Assembly: GCF_014649335.1 (NCBI RefSeq)
Contig: NZ_BMSV01000002.1
Location: 310,001-374,000 of the forward strand
Direction of reading: 5' to 3'
Length of the DNA stretch: 64,000 nt
Origin: Streptomyces roseolilacinus
GTDB lineage: Bacteria; Actinomycetota; Actinomycetes; Streptomycetales; Streptomycetaceae
Made by a program: the position numbers and the translations under genes. Positions 10,634-20,731 of the stretch are shown here, piece by piece. The notes below the pieces were generated by a model, which was not told where the DNA came from, ran no database searches, and saw only the letters and a list, made by a program, of their open reading frames with translations. Position 1 is the stretch's first letter. Every line of letters starts with the position of its first letter.

Positions 10634-12124
10634 GTGGCAGGACAACCCAACACCCGCCTCTCCGACCTGTTCGGCCTCGCCGGCTGGTCGAAGGGCGAAC
10701 TCGCGCGGCTGGTCAACCGGCAGGCGGCGGCCATGGGCCACCCCCAGCTGGCCACCGACACCTCGCGGGTGCGGCGCTGGATCGACATGGGGGAGACCCC
10801 GCGCGATCCCGTGCCGAGGGTGCTGGCGGCCCTGTTCACCGAGCGACTCGGCCGTGTCGTGACCATCGAGGACCTCGGGTTCGTACGACACGGGCGCGCC
10901 GGGAAACGGCGGGACGTCAGGCACACCGACAACCCTGACGGGCTGCCCTGGGCGCCCGAACGCACGGCCACGGTCCTCACCGAATTCACGGGAATGGACC
11001 TCATGCTCAACCGACGCGGCTTGGTGGGCGCGGGTGCCGTGCTCACCGCGGGCTCCGCCATCACCAGCGCCATGAACGACTGGTTCCGCACCGACACCGG
11101 GAAACCCGGCACCCACGCCCCCTCCGACGCCCGCCACGCGGACCTCGTGGGACTGGACCGCTACGAGGCCGCCCCCATCGGGCTGCAGGAGGTCGAGGAA
11201 CTGGAGACCTCCGTCGAGGTGTTCCGCGCCTGGGACGCCGCCAAGGGCGGCGGCCTCCAGCGCAAGGCGGTCGTCGGCCAGCTCAACGAGGTGGGCGGGA
11301 TGCTCGCCTACCACCACCCCGAGACCATCCAGCGGCGCCTGTGGGGCGTCGCGGCCAACCTCGCCGTCCTCGCCGGCTGGATGTCCCACGACGTGGGCCT
11401 GGAGCCCACGGCGCAGAAGTACTTCATCATCGCCGCGCACGCGGCCCGCGAGGGCGGCGACCGGCCCCGCGCCGGCGAGGCACTGTCCCGCTGCGCCCGC
11501 CAGATGGTCCACCTCGGCCGGCCCGACGAGGCGCTGGACCTGATCCAGCTCGCCAAGTTCGGCTCGGGCGAGGAGGTCCTGCCGCGCACCCGTGCGATGC
11601 TCCACACGATCGAGGCGTGGGCACACGCCTCCATGGGCCGCGGCCAGGCGATGCGCCGCACCCTGGGCGAGGCGGAGGACCTGTTCGTCTCCGACAAGGG
11701 GGACGGCCCGCTGCCGGTGTGGATGCAGACCTTCAAGTCCGAGGACCTGTACGGCATGCAGGCCCTGGCCTACCGGACGCTCGCCGAGCACGAGCCGTCC
11801 GCCGCCAAGCAGGCGCAGTACTTCGCGCAGAAGGCCCTGGAACTGCGGATCGACGGCCGGGAGCGCTCCAAGATCTTCGACCACCTGTCCATGGCCTCGG
11901 CCTGCTTCATCGCCGACGACCCGGAGCAGGCGGACCGGTACGCCCGGCTCGCGCTGGCCGCGATGGGCGGCAACTCGTCCCAGCGCACCTGGGACCGGCT
12001 GCGGGAGATGTACCGGCTCACCGGCCGGTACGCCAGCTACTCCAGGATCAGGGACCTGCGGGAGCGGATCGAGTACGCGATGCCGAAGGGCCCGGCGAGG
12101 AGGCCGGGGCTCAAGCAGGCCTGA
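10634..12124 (+). CDS. NsdA-family regulator (HTH plus TPR-like repeats)
   Basis: Protein of 496 residues resembling NsdA, the negative regulator of Streptomyces differentiation and antibiotic production, and related sporulation-associated proteins. The N-terminus is helix-turn-helix-like (LSDLFGLAGWSKGELARLVN, then VRRWIDMGETPRDPVPRVLA). It is followed by a small hydrophobic stretch (LVGAGAVLTAGSAITSAM) and a long run of paired amphipathic helices from about residue 170 to 480, consistent with tetratricopeptide repeats. The start is the GTG at 10634 after a TGGGGGC sequence. Upstream repeats (10552-10582) may control it. It converges on the PP2C gene at 12248. Assignment to NsdA itself rather than a paralogue is not possible here. 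Confidence 0.78.
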   Translation: MAGQPNTRLSDLFGLAGWSKGELARLVNRQAAAMGHPQLATDTSRVRRWIDMGETPRDPVPRVLAALFTERLGRVVTIEDLGFVRHGRAGKRRDVRHTDNPDGLPWAPERTATVLTEFTGMDLMLNRRGLVGAGAVLTAGSAITSAMNDWFRTDTGKPGTHAPSDARHADLVGLDRYEAAPIGLQEVEELETSVEVFRAWDAAKGGGLQRKAVVGQLNEVGGMLAYHHPETIQRRLWGVAANLAVLAGWMSHDVGLEPTAQKYFIIAAHAAREGGDRPRAGEALSRCARQMVHLGRPDEALDLIQLAKFGSGEEVLPRTRAMLHTIEAWAHASMGRGQAMRRTLGEAEDLFVSDKGDGPLPVWMQTFKSEDLYGMQALAYRTLAEHEPSAAKQAQYFAQKALELRIDGRERSKIFDHLSMASACFIADDPEQADRYARLALAAMGGNSSQRTWDRLREMYRLTGRYASYSRIRDLRERIEYAMPKGPARRPGLKQA

Positions 12125-12247
12125 CCGGGACGGGCCGGACACGGGCCCGCCGCACCCACACCGCACCCGCCGACGGACCGACGCACATGCGCACATCGAC
12201 AGACCGACACACCGTCCCTCCCGGCACGCACCCGGGGAGCGGCCTTC

Positions 12248-13720
12248 CTAGGACGGGTCGCCCACCCTGACCGCCACGACACAGGCGTCGTCAGCGCGCA
12301 CCGTGCCGCCGAACTCCTCGACCACCATCCGCACACAGTCCTGCGCGTCGCGCGCGCGGGCGAAACCCGGCGCGAGCGCCAGCAGCCGCCGCGTGCCCGA
12401 CGTGTCCGCGTCGAGCCCGCCCTCGCCCCTGGTCAGCCCGTCCGTGTGGAGCAGCAGCAGATCACCGGGCCGCAGCCGGACCTCGGCCTGCTCGTAGGCG
12501 CCGCCCGACGCCGTGGCGCCCAGCAGGGCGCCCTCCGGCCGGTCCAGCGCGCGCCCCGTCCCGTCGCGGAACAGCAACGGGGCGGGGTGTGCCGCCTGCG
12601 CCCAGAGCAGTGTCCCCGCCACCGGGTCGTAGCGGCAGCACAGGGCGCTGCCGAGGGCGGGCTGCGCGGCGGCCTCCATCAGCTGGTCGAGGTGGCCCAG
12701 CAGCACCCCCGGCCGGACGCCCGCCACGGCCAGGCCCCGCAGGGCGCCGAGCAGCATCGCCGTCGACGACGTCGCGGACACGCCGTGATCCGTGAGGTCA
12801 CCGACCGTGAGCAGCGCGTTCCCGTCGGGGAGCTCCAGCACGTCGTACCAGCCGCCGCCGGTCCGGCCGCCACCGGACGGCAGGTGGTGCCCGGCGACGT
12901 CCAGCGGGGTGCCGCCGCCGGCGGCGAGCCGCAGCGGTCCGCGCCAGGGCGGCAGGACCGCCTCCCGGAACTCCGCCACGAGCCGCCGCTCGGCCTGCTC
13001 CCGTTCCTGCCGCCGGCGCAGCGACTCGCGGGACTCGCGTACCGCGCGCTCGCTGCGGCGCAGCTCGCTGACGTCCCGGAACACCGCCCACATGGACGCC
13101 GTGCGGCCCTCGCCGTCGAGGACCGGCTCGCCCGCCACGTGCAGGGTGCGCACCCGGCCGTCGGCCCGTACGACCCGGAACTCCCCGTCGATCGGCTTGC
13201 CGTCGACGAGGCAGTCCGTCACCAGCCGGGTGAGGAGCGGCTGGTCCTCCACGAACACCAGGGACGGCAGCTCGTCCAGGGACATCGGCCCGGCCTCGGG
13301 GGGGCGGCCGATGATCCGGTACAGCTCCTCGGACCAGCCGACCTCGTCCGTCAGGAGGTTCCACTCGGCGCTCCCGACGCGGGTGAGCAGGGAGCCGGTG
13401 GCCCCCTCGCCGTCCGGGCGGCCGTCCCGCTCGCCCGGGCCGGGCTCCTCCTCCGCGGCCGTCCCCGGCCGCGCGGGCCGCTCCGGGACGCCCTCCCTGA
13501 GCTGCCCCAGGTGGGCGCCCAGGTCGTCGAGCTGGTGCACGGCCAGGTCGCACAGGGCGCGCTGCCAGCGGGCCCGCGGGTCGGTCTCGTCGGACGCGGC
13601 GTCCCGGCGCACGGCGTCCACCTCTCCGCGCAGCCGGCGGGTCTGCGAGATGAGGGCGTCCACCGGGCCGCGCTCCGGCGGCTGCTGGCTGGGACGGTCC
13701 GCGAACAGAGGGGACGGCAT
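12248..13720 (-). CDS. PAS-domain PP2C (SpoIIE-type) serine phosphatase
   Basis: Cytoplasmic signalling phosphatase of 490 residues. Residues about 1-130 are charged and helical. A PAS sensor spans roughly 145-250 (EWNLLTDEVGWSEELYRIIG to SMWAVFRDVSELRRSERAV). After a short coiled linker comes a SpoIIE-type PP2C domain with the metal-binding DLTDHGVSA and LLLLHTDGLTRGEGG motifs and a final DDACVVAVRVG. SpoIIE-type enzymes usually dephosphorylate anti-anti-sigma factors. No HATPase or anti-sigma gene is adjacent. The start is the ATG at 13720 with GGAG ten bases upstream. The frame remains open far upstream through non-coding sequence, which is a GC artefact. Confidence 0.87.
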   Translation of the reverse strand: MPSPLFADRPSQQPPERGPVDALISQTRRLRGEVDAVRRDAASDETDPRARWQRALCDLAVHQLDDLGAHLGQLREGVPERPARPGTAAEEEPGPGERDGRPDGEGATGSLLTRVGSAEWNLLTDEVGWSEELYRIIGRPPEAGPMSLDELPSLVFVEDQPLLTRLVTDCLVDGKPIDGEFRVVRADGRVRTLHVAGEPVLDGEGRTASMWAVFRDVSELRRSERAVRESRESLRRRQEREQAERRLVAEFREAVLPPWRGPLRLAAGGGTPLDVAGHHLPSGGGRTGGGWYDVLELPDGNALLTVGDLTDHGVSATSSTAMLLGALRGLAVAGVRPGVLLGHLDQLMEAAAQPALGSALCCRYDPVAGTLLWAQAAHPAPLLFRDGTGRALDRPEGALLGATASGGAYEQAEVRLRPGDLLLLHTDGLTRGEGGLDADTSGTRRLLALAPGFARARDAQDCVRMVVEEFGGTVRADDACVVAVRVGDPS

Positions 13721-14117
13721 GGGGGACTCCGATACAGGTGCGCGGCCATGGCTTGAAAGCAAGGACCACCCAAGACTGTGACACAGGCGCGGAGCGGCCG
13801 TAAGGCGTTTGGCAACACTCGGATCGGCCATGTCTCCGGCATATGCCAAAGGCGGGGAGGGTTTTGGCCAGGGTGGCCGGAAGGCTTGGGAAACGTGTAC
13901 GAAAACGATCTCCCGACGGCCCTCGGCCCCCTGCCGCCGCCGCGCCTCCCCGCACGTCACGGGCCCGGCACGACGCGGAAGGATCACCGCGCCCCCCTCC
14001 CGCGCAGAGGTGAACCGGCGCGAACCGGGTACCCGGCACGCTCCGGGGGCGCATCCGCGCGCCGCCCGGCGACGAACAGGGTCCCGCGGACCGGACGACC
14101 GACGGAGGGCAGCACCC
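13721..14117. other. Divergent intergenic region
   Basis: About 400 bp between the divergent phosphatase and epimerase genes. It has a relatively AT-richer centre (13780-13910) and no convincing gene on either strand. A TTTGGCA / TGCCAAA inverted repeat (13808-13814 and 13844-13850) and a CCGGGTACCCGG palindrome near 14026-14037 are the only structures I could pick out. Promoters for both genes presumably lie here. Confidence 0.5.
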
Positions 14118-15152
14118 GTGACCACGCAGCCAGGCAGGAGGGTCGTCGTCACCGGCGCCACCGGGAACGTCGGCACCAGCGTCGTCGCCGCACTCGCCGA
14201 CGACCCGCGCGTCGGTTCCGTCCTCGGCGTGGCGCGCCGCCGCCCCCGCTGGTCCCCGCCGCGCACCGAGTGGGCGGAGGCGGACATCGAGAAGGACGGC
14301 GATCGCGAGCTGACCGCCCTCTTCGACGGCGCCGACGCCGTGGTCCACCTGGCCTGGGCGTTCCAGCCGACCCACGACCCGATCGCCACCTGGCGCACCA
14401 ACGTCCTGGGCGGCATGCGCGTCTTCCGCGCGGTCGCCGAGGCCCGGGTCCCCGCCCTGGTGTACGCCTCGTCGGTCGGCGCGTACGCGCCGGGGCCGAA
14501 GGACCGGCGCGTCGACGAGTCCTGGCCCACCCACGGCTGGCCGGAGGCCGCGTACTGCCGCGAGAAGGCGTACCTCGAACGCGTCCTGGACGGCTTCGAA
14601 CCCCGTCACCCCGACGTCCGCGTGGTCCGGATGCGCACCTCCTTCCTCTTCAAGGAGGCCTCCGCGAGCGAGCAGCTGCGCATCTTCGCCGGGAACCTCG
14701 TCCCCGGGCGGCTCGCCGACCCGCGCTTCGTGCCCGTCGTACCCGACATCGAGGGCCTCGTCTTCCAGGCGACGCACACCGACGACGCCGCGGACGGCTA
14801 CCGCCGCGCGGTCCTCGACGACACCGCCCGCGGCGCGTACAACCTGGCGGCCGACCCGCCGCTGGGGCCCGGCGAACTCGCCGCGCTCCTCGACGCCAGG
14901 GTCGTCCGCCTGCCGCGCCCGGCGGTCCGCGCCGCGCTCGCCGCGGCCTGGGCGCTCCGCCTGGTGCCGTCCTCGCCGCAGCTGTTCGACGCGTTCCTGC
15001 GGCTGCCGCTGATGGACTGCTCCCGCGTCCGGGACGAGCTGGGGTGGCGGCCCCGGCACACCGCCCCGGAGGCCGTCGGGGCACTCCTGCGGGGGCTGCG
15101 GGAGGGGGCCGGCATGGACACGGCCCCCCTGCACCCCCGCAAGGCGGGCTGA
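14118..15152 (+). CDS. NAD-dependent epimerase/dehydratase (extended SDR)
   Basis: Extended short-chain dehydrogenase of 344 residues that would act on a nucleotide sugar or related carbonyl substrate with NAD(P). The Rossmann glycine motif VTGATGNVGTSVVAAL is at the N-terminus, DGADAVVHLAWAF follows, then ALVYASSVGAY with the catalytic serine region, and YCREK provides the YxxxK pair. The GTG at 14118 has GGAGGGC at a good distance. The gene stands alone, divergent from the phosphatase and convergent with a VOC gene. The substrate is not predictable. Confidence 0.88.
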   Translation: MTTQPGRRVVVTGATGNVGTSVVAALADDPRVGSVLGVARRRPRWSPPRTEWAEADIEKDGDRELTALFDGADAVVHLAWAFQPTHDPIATWRTNVLGGMRVFRAVAEARVPALVYASSVGAYAPGPKDRRVDESWPTHGWPEAAYCREKAYLERVLDGFEPRHPDVRVVRMRTSFLFKEASASEQLRIFAGNLVPGRLADPRFVPVVPDIEGLVFQATHTDDAADGYRRAVLDDTARGAYNLAADPPLGPGELAALLDARVVRLPRPAVRAALAAAWALRLVPSSPQLFDAFLRLPLMDCSRVRDELGWRPRHTAPEAVGALLRGLREGAGMDTAPLHPRKAG

Positions 15153-15183
15153 CCGCGCACGCCCGGGCGGGGGAGGGGCGGCC

Positions 15184-16056
15184 TCAGTCGGGCGGCTCCG
15201 CGACGGCCGCGTCCGCGTCCGCCAGGGCGGTGGCGATCCCCGTGCGGTCGGCGGTCCCCGCGTCCGTCAGGGTGAACAGTCCGCCGTCCGGGTCGCGCAG
15301 CGTCGCCTGCACCTCCGGCTCGTGGGCGATCACCGTCCCGCCGTGCTGCAGCGCGGCCGTCACCCGCTTCTCCACGTCCGACACCGGGAAGTGCACCTGC
15401 CAGCGCGGCCGGATCGCCGGGTCCGGGGCCTGCTCCAGCGCGCCCGACGACAGCCGCGCCACCGCCCGCCCGGCGCTGCGCAGCACGACCTCGTCGCCCT
15501 CGTACTCCACGTCGCAGCAGCCCGGCCGCCCGCACGCCCAGTCCAGGACCTCCCCGTAGAAGATCGCCGCCTCGAACGCGTCCCGGGTGTGCAGCCGCAC
15601 CCACGCCGGCGCCGCCGACCGCCACCCCTCCCACCCGGTGGGCAGCTCGCCCTCCCAGATGCCGAACACCGCCCCGTCCCGGTCCGCCGCCAGCGCCCCG
15701 CGCCCCAGGGCGAACGCGACCGGCCCGACCGCCACCGTGCCGCTGCGCTCCCGGATGCGCCCCGCCGTCACGTCCGCGTCCTGCACGGCGAAGTACGGCG
15801 TCCAGGCCACCGCCACGTGGAACGCCGACGCCAGCGCGCCCATCCCGGCGATCACCTTGCCGCCGGACAGGGCGACGCTGAACTCCTCCCCGAGCCGCGC
15901 GGGCCGGAACTCCCACCCCATGACGGCCCCGTAGAAGTCGTGCGCGGCCCCCAGGTCGCGGGTCATCAGGCTGACCCAGCACGGCGCCCCGTAGACCCCG
16001 CCGCTCGATGTCGCTGCCGTTCCCGAAGCCGTGGCAGCCGTCGGTTCTCTGGTCAT
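15184..16056 (-). CDS. Two-domain VOC (glyoxalase/bleomycin-resistance fold) protein
   Basis: Tandem vicinal-oxygen-chelate protein of 290 residues with two halves. The first opens [20 protein letters not shown] and [10 protein letters not shown], the second [20 protein letters not shown]. Such Streptomyces proteins bind small ligands or catalyse metal-dependent reactions; none has a fixed function. The ATG at 16056 precedes a 25-residue alanine, threonine and serine-rich tail before the first fold. It has the same architecture as the protein at 24505-25299 but is only distantly similar, so the pair are probably old paralogues. Confidence 0.85.
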   Translation of the reverse strand: MTREPTAATASGTAATSSGGVYGAPCWVSLMTRDLGAAHDFYGAVMGWEFRPARLGEEFSVALSGGKVIAGMGALASAFHVAVAWTPYFAVQDADVTAGRIRERSGTVAVGPVAFALGRGALAADRDGAVFGIWEGELPTGWEGWRSAAPAWVRLHTRDAFEAAIFYGEVLDWACGRPGCCDVEYEGDEVVLRSAGRAVARLSSGALEQAPDPAIRPRWQVHFPVSDVEKRVTAALQHGGTVIAHEPEVQATLRDPDGGLFTLTDAGTADRTGIATALADADAAVAEPPD

Positions 16057-16250
16057 GTGCCAACCATCCCGGTGTCGCCTCGCGCGTCATCCGACCGCTG
16101 TCCATCCTGTCACTGTTTGCCCCTCGGGTGCCTTTTCTCCGTTCTCGTCGCGGCGGGACCCCGGGGCGTGCCGGGCCCCGGCGGAACGGCGCCGCGGAAA
16201 AACCCCTCTACGGTGTCGATCAGTGTTCCCCCCGAAAGGCAGTGGTGAGA

Positions 16251-17756
16251 ATGGCCGTCGGCGCGCCCCGCGTCACCGACCCCGACGACGAGGACACGCG
16301 GCGGGGCGGCGGCCCGCGCCCCGCCCGGACCGCCGCCACGGCGGGGGTCCTCGCCCTCGCGGCCCTGCCGCTCGCCCTGCTGGCGGCGGCCTCGGGCCTG
16401 GGCCGGTACGTCCGCCCCTCGGCGGACGAGTGGTGCTTCCTGCCGCTGGTCCGCGACCACGGCGTCGCCGGGATCGTCGAGCAGTTCTACGCGACCGACA
16501 ACGGCCGCCTCGCCAACGGCCTCCTCGTCGGCCTCTACGCGAAGGCCCCGGTCGCCGGACACCAGTGGTACGCCGCCGTCAGCGCGGTGGTCGTGCTCGG
16601 CCTGCTGTGGGCCCTCACCGCCCTGCTGCTGCGCCGCGCCGGGTTGCGGGCGCCGCGCGGCACGGCGCTCCTGGCGGCCGCCATGACGAGCGCGGTGTTC
16701 CTGTTCGCCACCCCGAACACGTACAAGACCTTCTACTGGCCCGCCGCCTCGGTCTCCCACACCCTCGCCCCGGTCCTGGCCGCCGGAGCCGCCCTGCCCC
16801 TGCTCGCGGCGCGCGGCCGGCGCGGCCGGGTCGCCGCCCTCGCCACCGTCCTCGTGGCCGGGGCGTTCCTGGGCACGCTCTCCGAGGAGGCGTCGGTCGT
16901 CGCCCTGGTCGTGCTGGGCGCCGCCGTCGTCCTCGCCCCGTGGGTCCTGGCCGCACGCGTCCGCCGCACCGTGCGGGTCTGGGCGCTCACCGGCGCGGCG
17001 GGCATCGCCGCCGGCACGCTCCTGCTGGTCACGTCCCCCGGCTCGCGCAACCGCCGCGAGCGCTACGACGCCGAGACCGTCTCCCTGCTCGCCCCGGACT
17101 CCCTCGTCACGTCCCTCAAGCTGTTCGTCCGCATCCTGGAGACGGTCCTCACCACCTGGCAGTACGCGGGCGCCGTCGCCGCGGGCGTCCTGCTGGGCCT
17201 CCTGGCCCGCCGCCGCCCGGACGCCGGGCCCGCCGTCCTCCTGCCGTACCGCCCGCTGCGGCTGCTGTCCCTCGGCGCGCTGGCGTTCCTCGTCTCCGGC
17301 TACCTGTGCACCGTCATCACCTACCCGGTGTTCGGCACCCGGGTCCTCACCACGGAGCGCACCTGGAACGACTACCTGCTGCTGTACGTCCTGCTGCTCG
17401 TCGCCGCCGGCGCCTTCCTCGGCCGGGCCCTGCGCCGCGCCGGGCGCCCCGCCGCCGTCCGGTACGCCGCCGCGGCCGTCTCCGCCGCCGTGTGCGCCGC
17501 GACCGTCCTGGGCCTGGCCGCCCCGCTGCACCGGCTGGGCGGTGACATGAGGGTCCGGGCCGAGCGGTGGGACCAGCAGGACCGGTTCCTGCGCGAGCGG
17601 GCCGCGAGCGGCGCCAGGACCGCCCCGTACACGCCGAACACCGTCGGCCGCATGCTGGAGCCGTTCGGCGGGGGCGGGAAGAACCAGTGGCCGGCGCGCT
17701 GCGTCGCCGACTACTACCACCTGGACCGCGTCACCGACGGCCGGCGCGCCCCGTAG
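16251..17756 (+). CDS. DUF6056-type polytopic membrane protein
   Basis: Integral membrane protein of about 501 residues with ten or more hydrophobic helices. After the first helix comes a periplasmic-type motif, [17 protein letters not shown] with [14 protein letters not shown], resembling DUF6056 and GT-C-like membrane proteins that keep acidic residues in the first external loop. That makes a lipid-linked sugar transferase role conceivable, and the convergent neighbour is a GT2 dolichol-phosphate-mannose-type transferase, which fits a lipid-sugar theme. ATG 16251 is the start used; GTG 16245 (GAAAGG five bases upstream) is an equally plausible alternative. A strong bidirectional hairpin follows the gene. 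Confidence 0.78.
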   Translation: MAVGAPRVTDPDDEDTRRGGGPRPARTAATAGVLALAALPLALLAAASGLGRYVRPSADEWCFLPLVRDHGVAGIVEQFYATDNGRLANGLLVGLYAKAPVAGHQWYAAVSAVVVLGLLWALTALLLRRAGLRAPRGTALLAAAMTSAVFLFATPNTYKTFYWPAASVSHTLAPVLAAGAALPLLAARGRRGRVAALATVLVAGAFLGTLSEEASVVALVVLGAAVVLAPWVLAARVRRTVRVWALTGAAGIAAGTLLLVTSPGSRNRRERYDAETVSLLAPDSLVTSLKLFVRILETVLTTWQYAGAVAAGVLLGLLARRRPDAGPAVLLPYRPLRLLSLGALAFLVSGYLCTVITYPVFGTRVLTTERTWNDYLLLYVLLLVAAGAFLGRALRRAGRPAAVRYAAAAVSAAVCAATVLGLAAPLHRLGGDMRVRAERWDQQDRFLRERAASGARTAPYTPNTVGRMLEPFGGGGKNQWPARCVADYYHLDRVTDGRRAP

Positions 17757-17761
17757 GACCC

Positions 17762-17798
17762 CGGGCGGGCCGGCCCCGGGTCAGGGCCGGCCCGCCCG
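17762..17798. terminator. Bidirectional terminator between convergent genes
   Basis: 15-bp perfect stem CGGGCGGGCCGGCCC / GGGCCGGCCCGCCCG with a 7-nt loop. It begins 6 bp after the membrane protein stop at 17756. The right arm overlaps the last codons of the minus-strand glycosyltransferase, whose stop codon lies in the loop. Confidence 0.75.
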
Positions 17799-18755
17799 GA
17801 GGGGGGAGCGGTCGGCCGCGGGGTCCCCGGAGGCGTCCCGCTCGGTCTCCCGCACCACGTAGTGGGGGCGCCGCTTCGACTCGTGGTAGATCCGCCCCAC
17901 GTACTCGCCGATCACCCCGAGCGTCGCCAGCTGCACCCCGCTCAGCCCGACGATCGCCGTGATCAGCGTCGCGTACCCCGGCGTGTCGACGCCGTCCAGC
18001 AGCGCGTTCGCCACGATCCACAGCGCGTAGGCGAGCGCCGACAGGAACAGCCACAGCCCGCTGTGCACGGCCAGCCGCAGCGGGCGGCTGTTGAACGACA
18101 GGAGCCCGTCGATGCCGTAGTTCAGCAGCCGCCTGCCGCCCCACTTCGACGCGCCCGCGGCCCGCGCCGCGTTCTCGTAGCGGAAGCTGACCGTGTCGAA
18201 GCCGATCCACGAGAACAGGCCCTTGGAGAACCGGTTGCTCTCCGGCAGCGACAGGACCGCCGCCACGGCGCGCCGCGACAGCAGCCTGAAGTCGCCGGCC
18301 CCGTCGACGACCTCCACCTCCATGAACCGCCGCACCAGCCGGTAGTAGGCACGGCTGAACGCCTTGCGGACCGCGCCCTCGCCGGACCGGTCCCGCTGCG
18401 CCACCACCTGGTCGTAGCCGTGCTGGTGCAGCTCCAGCATCCGCGGCAGCAGCTCCGGCGGGTGCTGGAGGTCGGCGTCCATCAGGACCACCGCCGCGCC
18501 CCGGGACATCCGCATCCCGGCGAGCATCGCCGACTCCTTGCCGAAGTTCCGGCTGAAGGACGTGTACCGCACCCGCGCGTCGGCGCGGGCCAGCTCCCGC
18601 AGCCGCTCCACGGTCCCGTCGCGGCTGCCGTCGTCCACGTAGCAGATCTCGAAGGCGGTCCCCGTGGGCTCCAGCGCGGCCACCACCGCCGCGTGGAAGG
18701 CGCCGATCACCTCGCTCTCGTCGAAACACGGGACGACGACCGAGACATCCACCAT
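17781..18755 (-). CDS. GT2 polyprenyl-phosphate glycosyltransferase (GtrB/DPM-like)
   Basis: Family 2 glycosyltransferase of 324 residues, with a cytosolic GT-A domain and two C-terminal membrane helices. It probably transfers a sugar from a nucleotide donor to undecaprenyl or polyprenyl phosphate. Visible motifs are [24 protein letters not shown], the metal site [18 protein letters not shown], and [13 protein letters not shown]. The membrane hairpin is [20 protein letters not shown] and [20 protein letters not shown], followed by [14 protein letters not shown], all classic for this family. The start is the ATG at 18755 behind GGAGTGGG. An extension to 19016 is open but composed of non-protein-like residues. 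Confidence 0.92.
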   Translation of the reverse strand: MVDVSVVVPCFDESEVIGAFHAAVVAALEPTGTAFEICYVDDGSRDGTVERLRELARADARVRYTSFSRNFGKESAMLAGMRMSRGAAVVLMDADLQHPPELLPRMLELHQHGYDQVVAQRDRSGEGAVRKAFSRAYYRLVRRFMEVEVVDGAGDFRLLSRRAVAAVLSLPESNRFSKGLFSWIGFDTVSFRYENAARAAGASKWGGRRLLNYGIDGLLSFNSRPLRLAVHSGLWLFLSALAYALWIVANALLDGVDTPGYATLITAIVGLSGVQLATLGVIGEYVGRIYHESKRRPHYVVRETERDASGDPAADRSPLRAGRP

Positions 18756-19292
18756 TGCTGACCCACTCCATGCACGCCGATGCGGGACGCCCCTCCGGTA
18801 CCCGCCGCACCCGGAAGATGCCGAGCGGGTCGCCGGGGTTGCCTCCACTCCGCTACCAGCGCCGCACGGCCCCGCACCGTCCGCCACCCGGGTCGCCCGG
18901 ACGGGTGCCGTGCCGTCCGCGCCGTCCGTGCGAACGGCCCCGGCCCCCCACCAGGGGGACCGGGGCCGGGTACCGGCGCCCACGGTGTCCGCGCGGGACG
19001 GCGACGGGTGGGTCACCCATCGCCGCCCGTGCGGCCCTCCTCACCGCGGCGCCCGCCGGAGGGCCCGCTCCCGCTTCCGTCGGACGGAAGCGGGCACGGG
19101 CGTGTTCGGTGCCGGTCTCGCCGTGGGACCGCGGGGGTCCGGCGGCACCGGCGGCCGCCGCGATCCCCTCGACCGCGGTCCGTCCTCCGTGATCGGGAAC
19201 CCGGTCCCCGGGTCTCCCCTTGCACAACCGGAGACCGGGTTCCCCGTCACGCGCGGGACGCACGGCGCGCCCCGCATCCGTTCCGTCCGCCC
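18756..19292. other. Intergenic region with three strong hairpins, no gene
   Basis: 537 bp without a supportable gene. Three hairpins are visible. At 19195-19244 GGGAACCCGGTC pairs with GACCGGGTTCCC, and GGTCTCC / GGAGACC inside it can pair instead; this probably terminates the protease transcript. At 19070-19094 CCCGCTTCCGT / ACGGAAGCGGG form a tight stem. At 18935-18968 CGGCCCCGG with CCCCC pairs with GGGGG and CCGGGGCCG. The last lies between the protease and the glycosyltransferase start and could be a terminator or an attenuating leader. Confidence 0.6.
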
Positions 19293-20171
19293 CTACGGGA
19301 GGGTCACGAACGGCGCCAGGAACGCCCGCGCACCGGGCGCGTCCAGGCGGTAGGCCACATTGGTCGCGTAGCACGGGCCGTCACCGGTGATCGTCGTCGC
19401 CACCAGCGTCCGCTTCCCGTCCAGCAGGGCGAAGTTCGGCCCGCCCGAGTCGCCGTAGCAGGCTCCGCCGTTGCCCTGCGGCGCGGTCATCCCGAGCCGC
19501 ACCCACGCGGTGTTGAGCGCGTTGAACGACACGGGCGCCTTCATCCGCACGCCGCCGCCCGGGTGGGTGTGGCCGCCCGGCCCGCGCCGCGCCTCCTGCG
19601 TGCCGTACCCGGCGACGGTGAACGACGCGTCCTCCAGGCCCCGCGGGCCGAGCGCGCCGAGCGCCCCCTCCCGGGGCAGCGCCGCCGGGGTGAACGACCA
19701 GCGGGCGGCGACCTGCGCGGCGGGCAGTTCGACCACCGAGATGTCGCGGGTGTCGGCGGCGGGCCCGGGGTAGCCCGGGTGGTTGTGCGCGGTGCCCTCG
19801 ACGGCCACGTCACGGGCGACGGCCGCCGGGTCGCCGGGGTGGCGCCCGGCCGCCTCGTCGAGCGCCGCCCGCACGTCCTGGTCGAGGGAGACGAAGAACC
19901 GCACGTTCTCCGGCCAGTCGGTGGTGCAGTGCGCCGCGGTGAGGAACGTGTCACCGTCGATCATGGTGCCGGAGCACACCCAGTCGACCCGGTCCGCCGT
20001 CGCGGGGTCGCCGTCGTCGTCCCAGGTGGCCACCAGCGCGCCGACCTCGGTGCGCTCGGGGGCCGGTGTCGCGTGGTACGAGTTGATCGCGGAGGACGGC
20101 ACGGCCGCGCCGACGACGACGGCGCAGGCGACCGCCAGGGCGGCGCTCATGCGGGCGGGGATGACGGTCAA
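19293..20171 (-). CDS. Secreted trypsin-like serine protease
   Basis: S1-family serine endopeptidase of about 292 residues with a signal peptide. The catalytic triad is complete: His in LTAAHC, Asp in TRDISVVELP, Ser in CYGDSGGPNF. The cysteines flanking His and Ser match trypsin-like disulfides. I chose the TTG start at 20171: it has GGAAGGG six bases upstream and places an arginine before the hydrophobic core (SAALAVACAVVVGAAVPSSA). The ATG at 20150 would remove that basic residue and has no ribosome binding site. Note the acidic WDDDGDPATADRVD insert before the His motif, possibly a calcium site. A terminator-like hairpin follows at 19195-19244. Confidence 0.9.
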   Translation of the reverse strand: MTVIPARMSAALAVACAVVVGAAVPSSAINSYHATPAPERTEVGALVATWDDDGDPATADRVDWVCSGTMIDGDTFLTAAHCTTDWPENVRFFVSLDQDVRAALDEAAGRHPGDPAAVARDVAVEGTAHNHPGYPGPAADTRDISVVELPAAQVAARWSFTPAALPREGALGALGPRGLEDASFTVAGYGTQEARRGPGGHTHPGGGVRMKAPVSFNALNTAWVRLGMTAPQGNGGACYGDSGGPNFALLDGKRTLVATTITGDGPCYATNVAYRLDAPGARAFLAPFVTLP

Positions 20172-20365
20172 GAGAAACCCTTCCGGACGGCGAGTGAACA
20201 GGTGCTTCTCCTGCGGGGTGACCGAAAGTGAAACGCGTGGCGCCCACCCGGGGAAAGAGGGAAACCCCTGGACCACCCCTACACCCCCCTCGCCGCCCCC
20301 TGGCCTGTCCCGGCGTCCGCCCGCCGATCGCCGTCGCCCGGCGCGGCCGGCGTGGGGGAGCGGCG

Positions 20366-20629
20366 TCAGCCGCCCAGCGGCAGCCCGCCGGTGGGCAGGC
20401 CGCCGAGCAGCTCGCCGGGCAGTCCGCCGCCGACGGGCAGGCCCGCCGGGTGGCCCTGCCCCCCGCCCCCGGTCCCGAGCGTCCCGGCGGTGTCGAGGTC
20501 GGAGGTCACCGACGCGTCGACCGACGTGGGCGGCGCCTCGGCGGCCGCGGCGGGGAGGACCGCGGCCGTCCCCGCGCCGGCGATGCCGGCGCAGACCGTG
20601 AGGAGGCGGGTGCCGGTACGGATGCTCAT
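20366..20629 (-). CDS. Small secreted Gly/Leu/Pro-rich protein (87 aa)
   Basis: Predicted secreted protein of 87 residues. The signal peptide is MSIRTGTRLLTVCAGIAGAG followed by TAAVLPAAAAEA. The mature part is acidic, then changes to GLPVGGGLPGELLGGLPTGG, a low-complexity pattern common in small Streptomyces exported proteins of unknown role. AGGAG lies seven bases before the ATG, which supports that it is translated. It stands alone between the protease and the LPMO. It lacks the two-cysteine hydrophobic chaplin core. Confidence 0.7.
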   Translation of the reverse strand: MSIRTGTRLLTVCAGIAGAGTAAVLPAAAAEAPPTSVDASVTSDLDTAGTLGTGGGGQGHPAGLPVGGGLPGELLGGLPTGGLPLGG

Positions 20630-20731
20630 GTCTCACTCCTGGGGTCGGGCGGGGAGGGCTGACGTCCAGCCCGACTGGGGAACGACGGGGCCGGCGCGGC
20701 GTCACGGGGCGAAGTCGCCCCCACCCCTTGA

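Noticed and set aside
12798-15134. A 778-residue minus-strand frame over the epimerase and phosphatase genes
   Set aside because: Runs through the divergent promoter and antisense to the epimerase, with low-complexity composition. The real phosphatase is in another frame.
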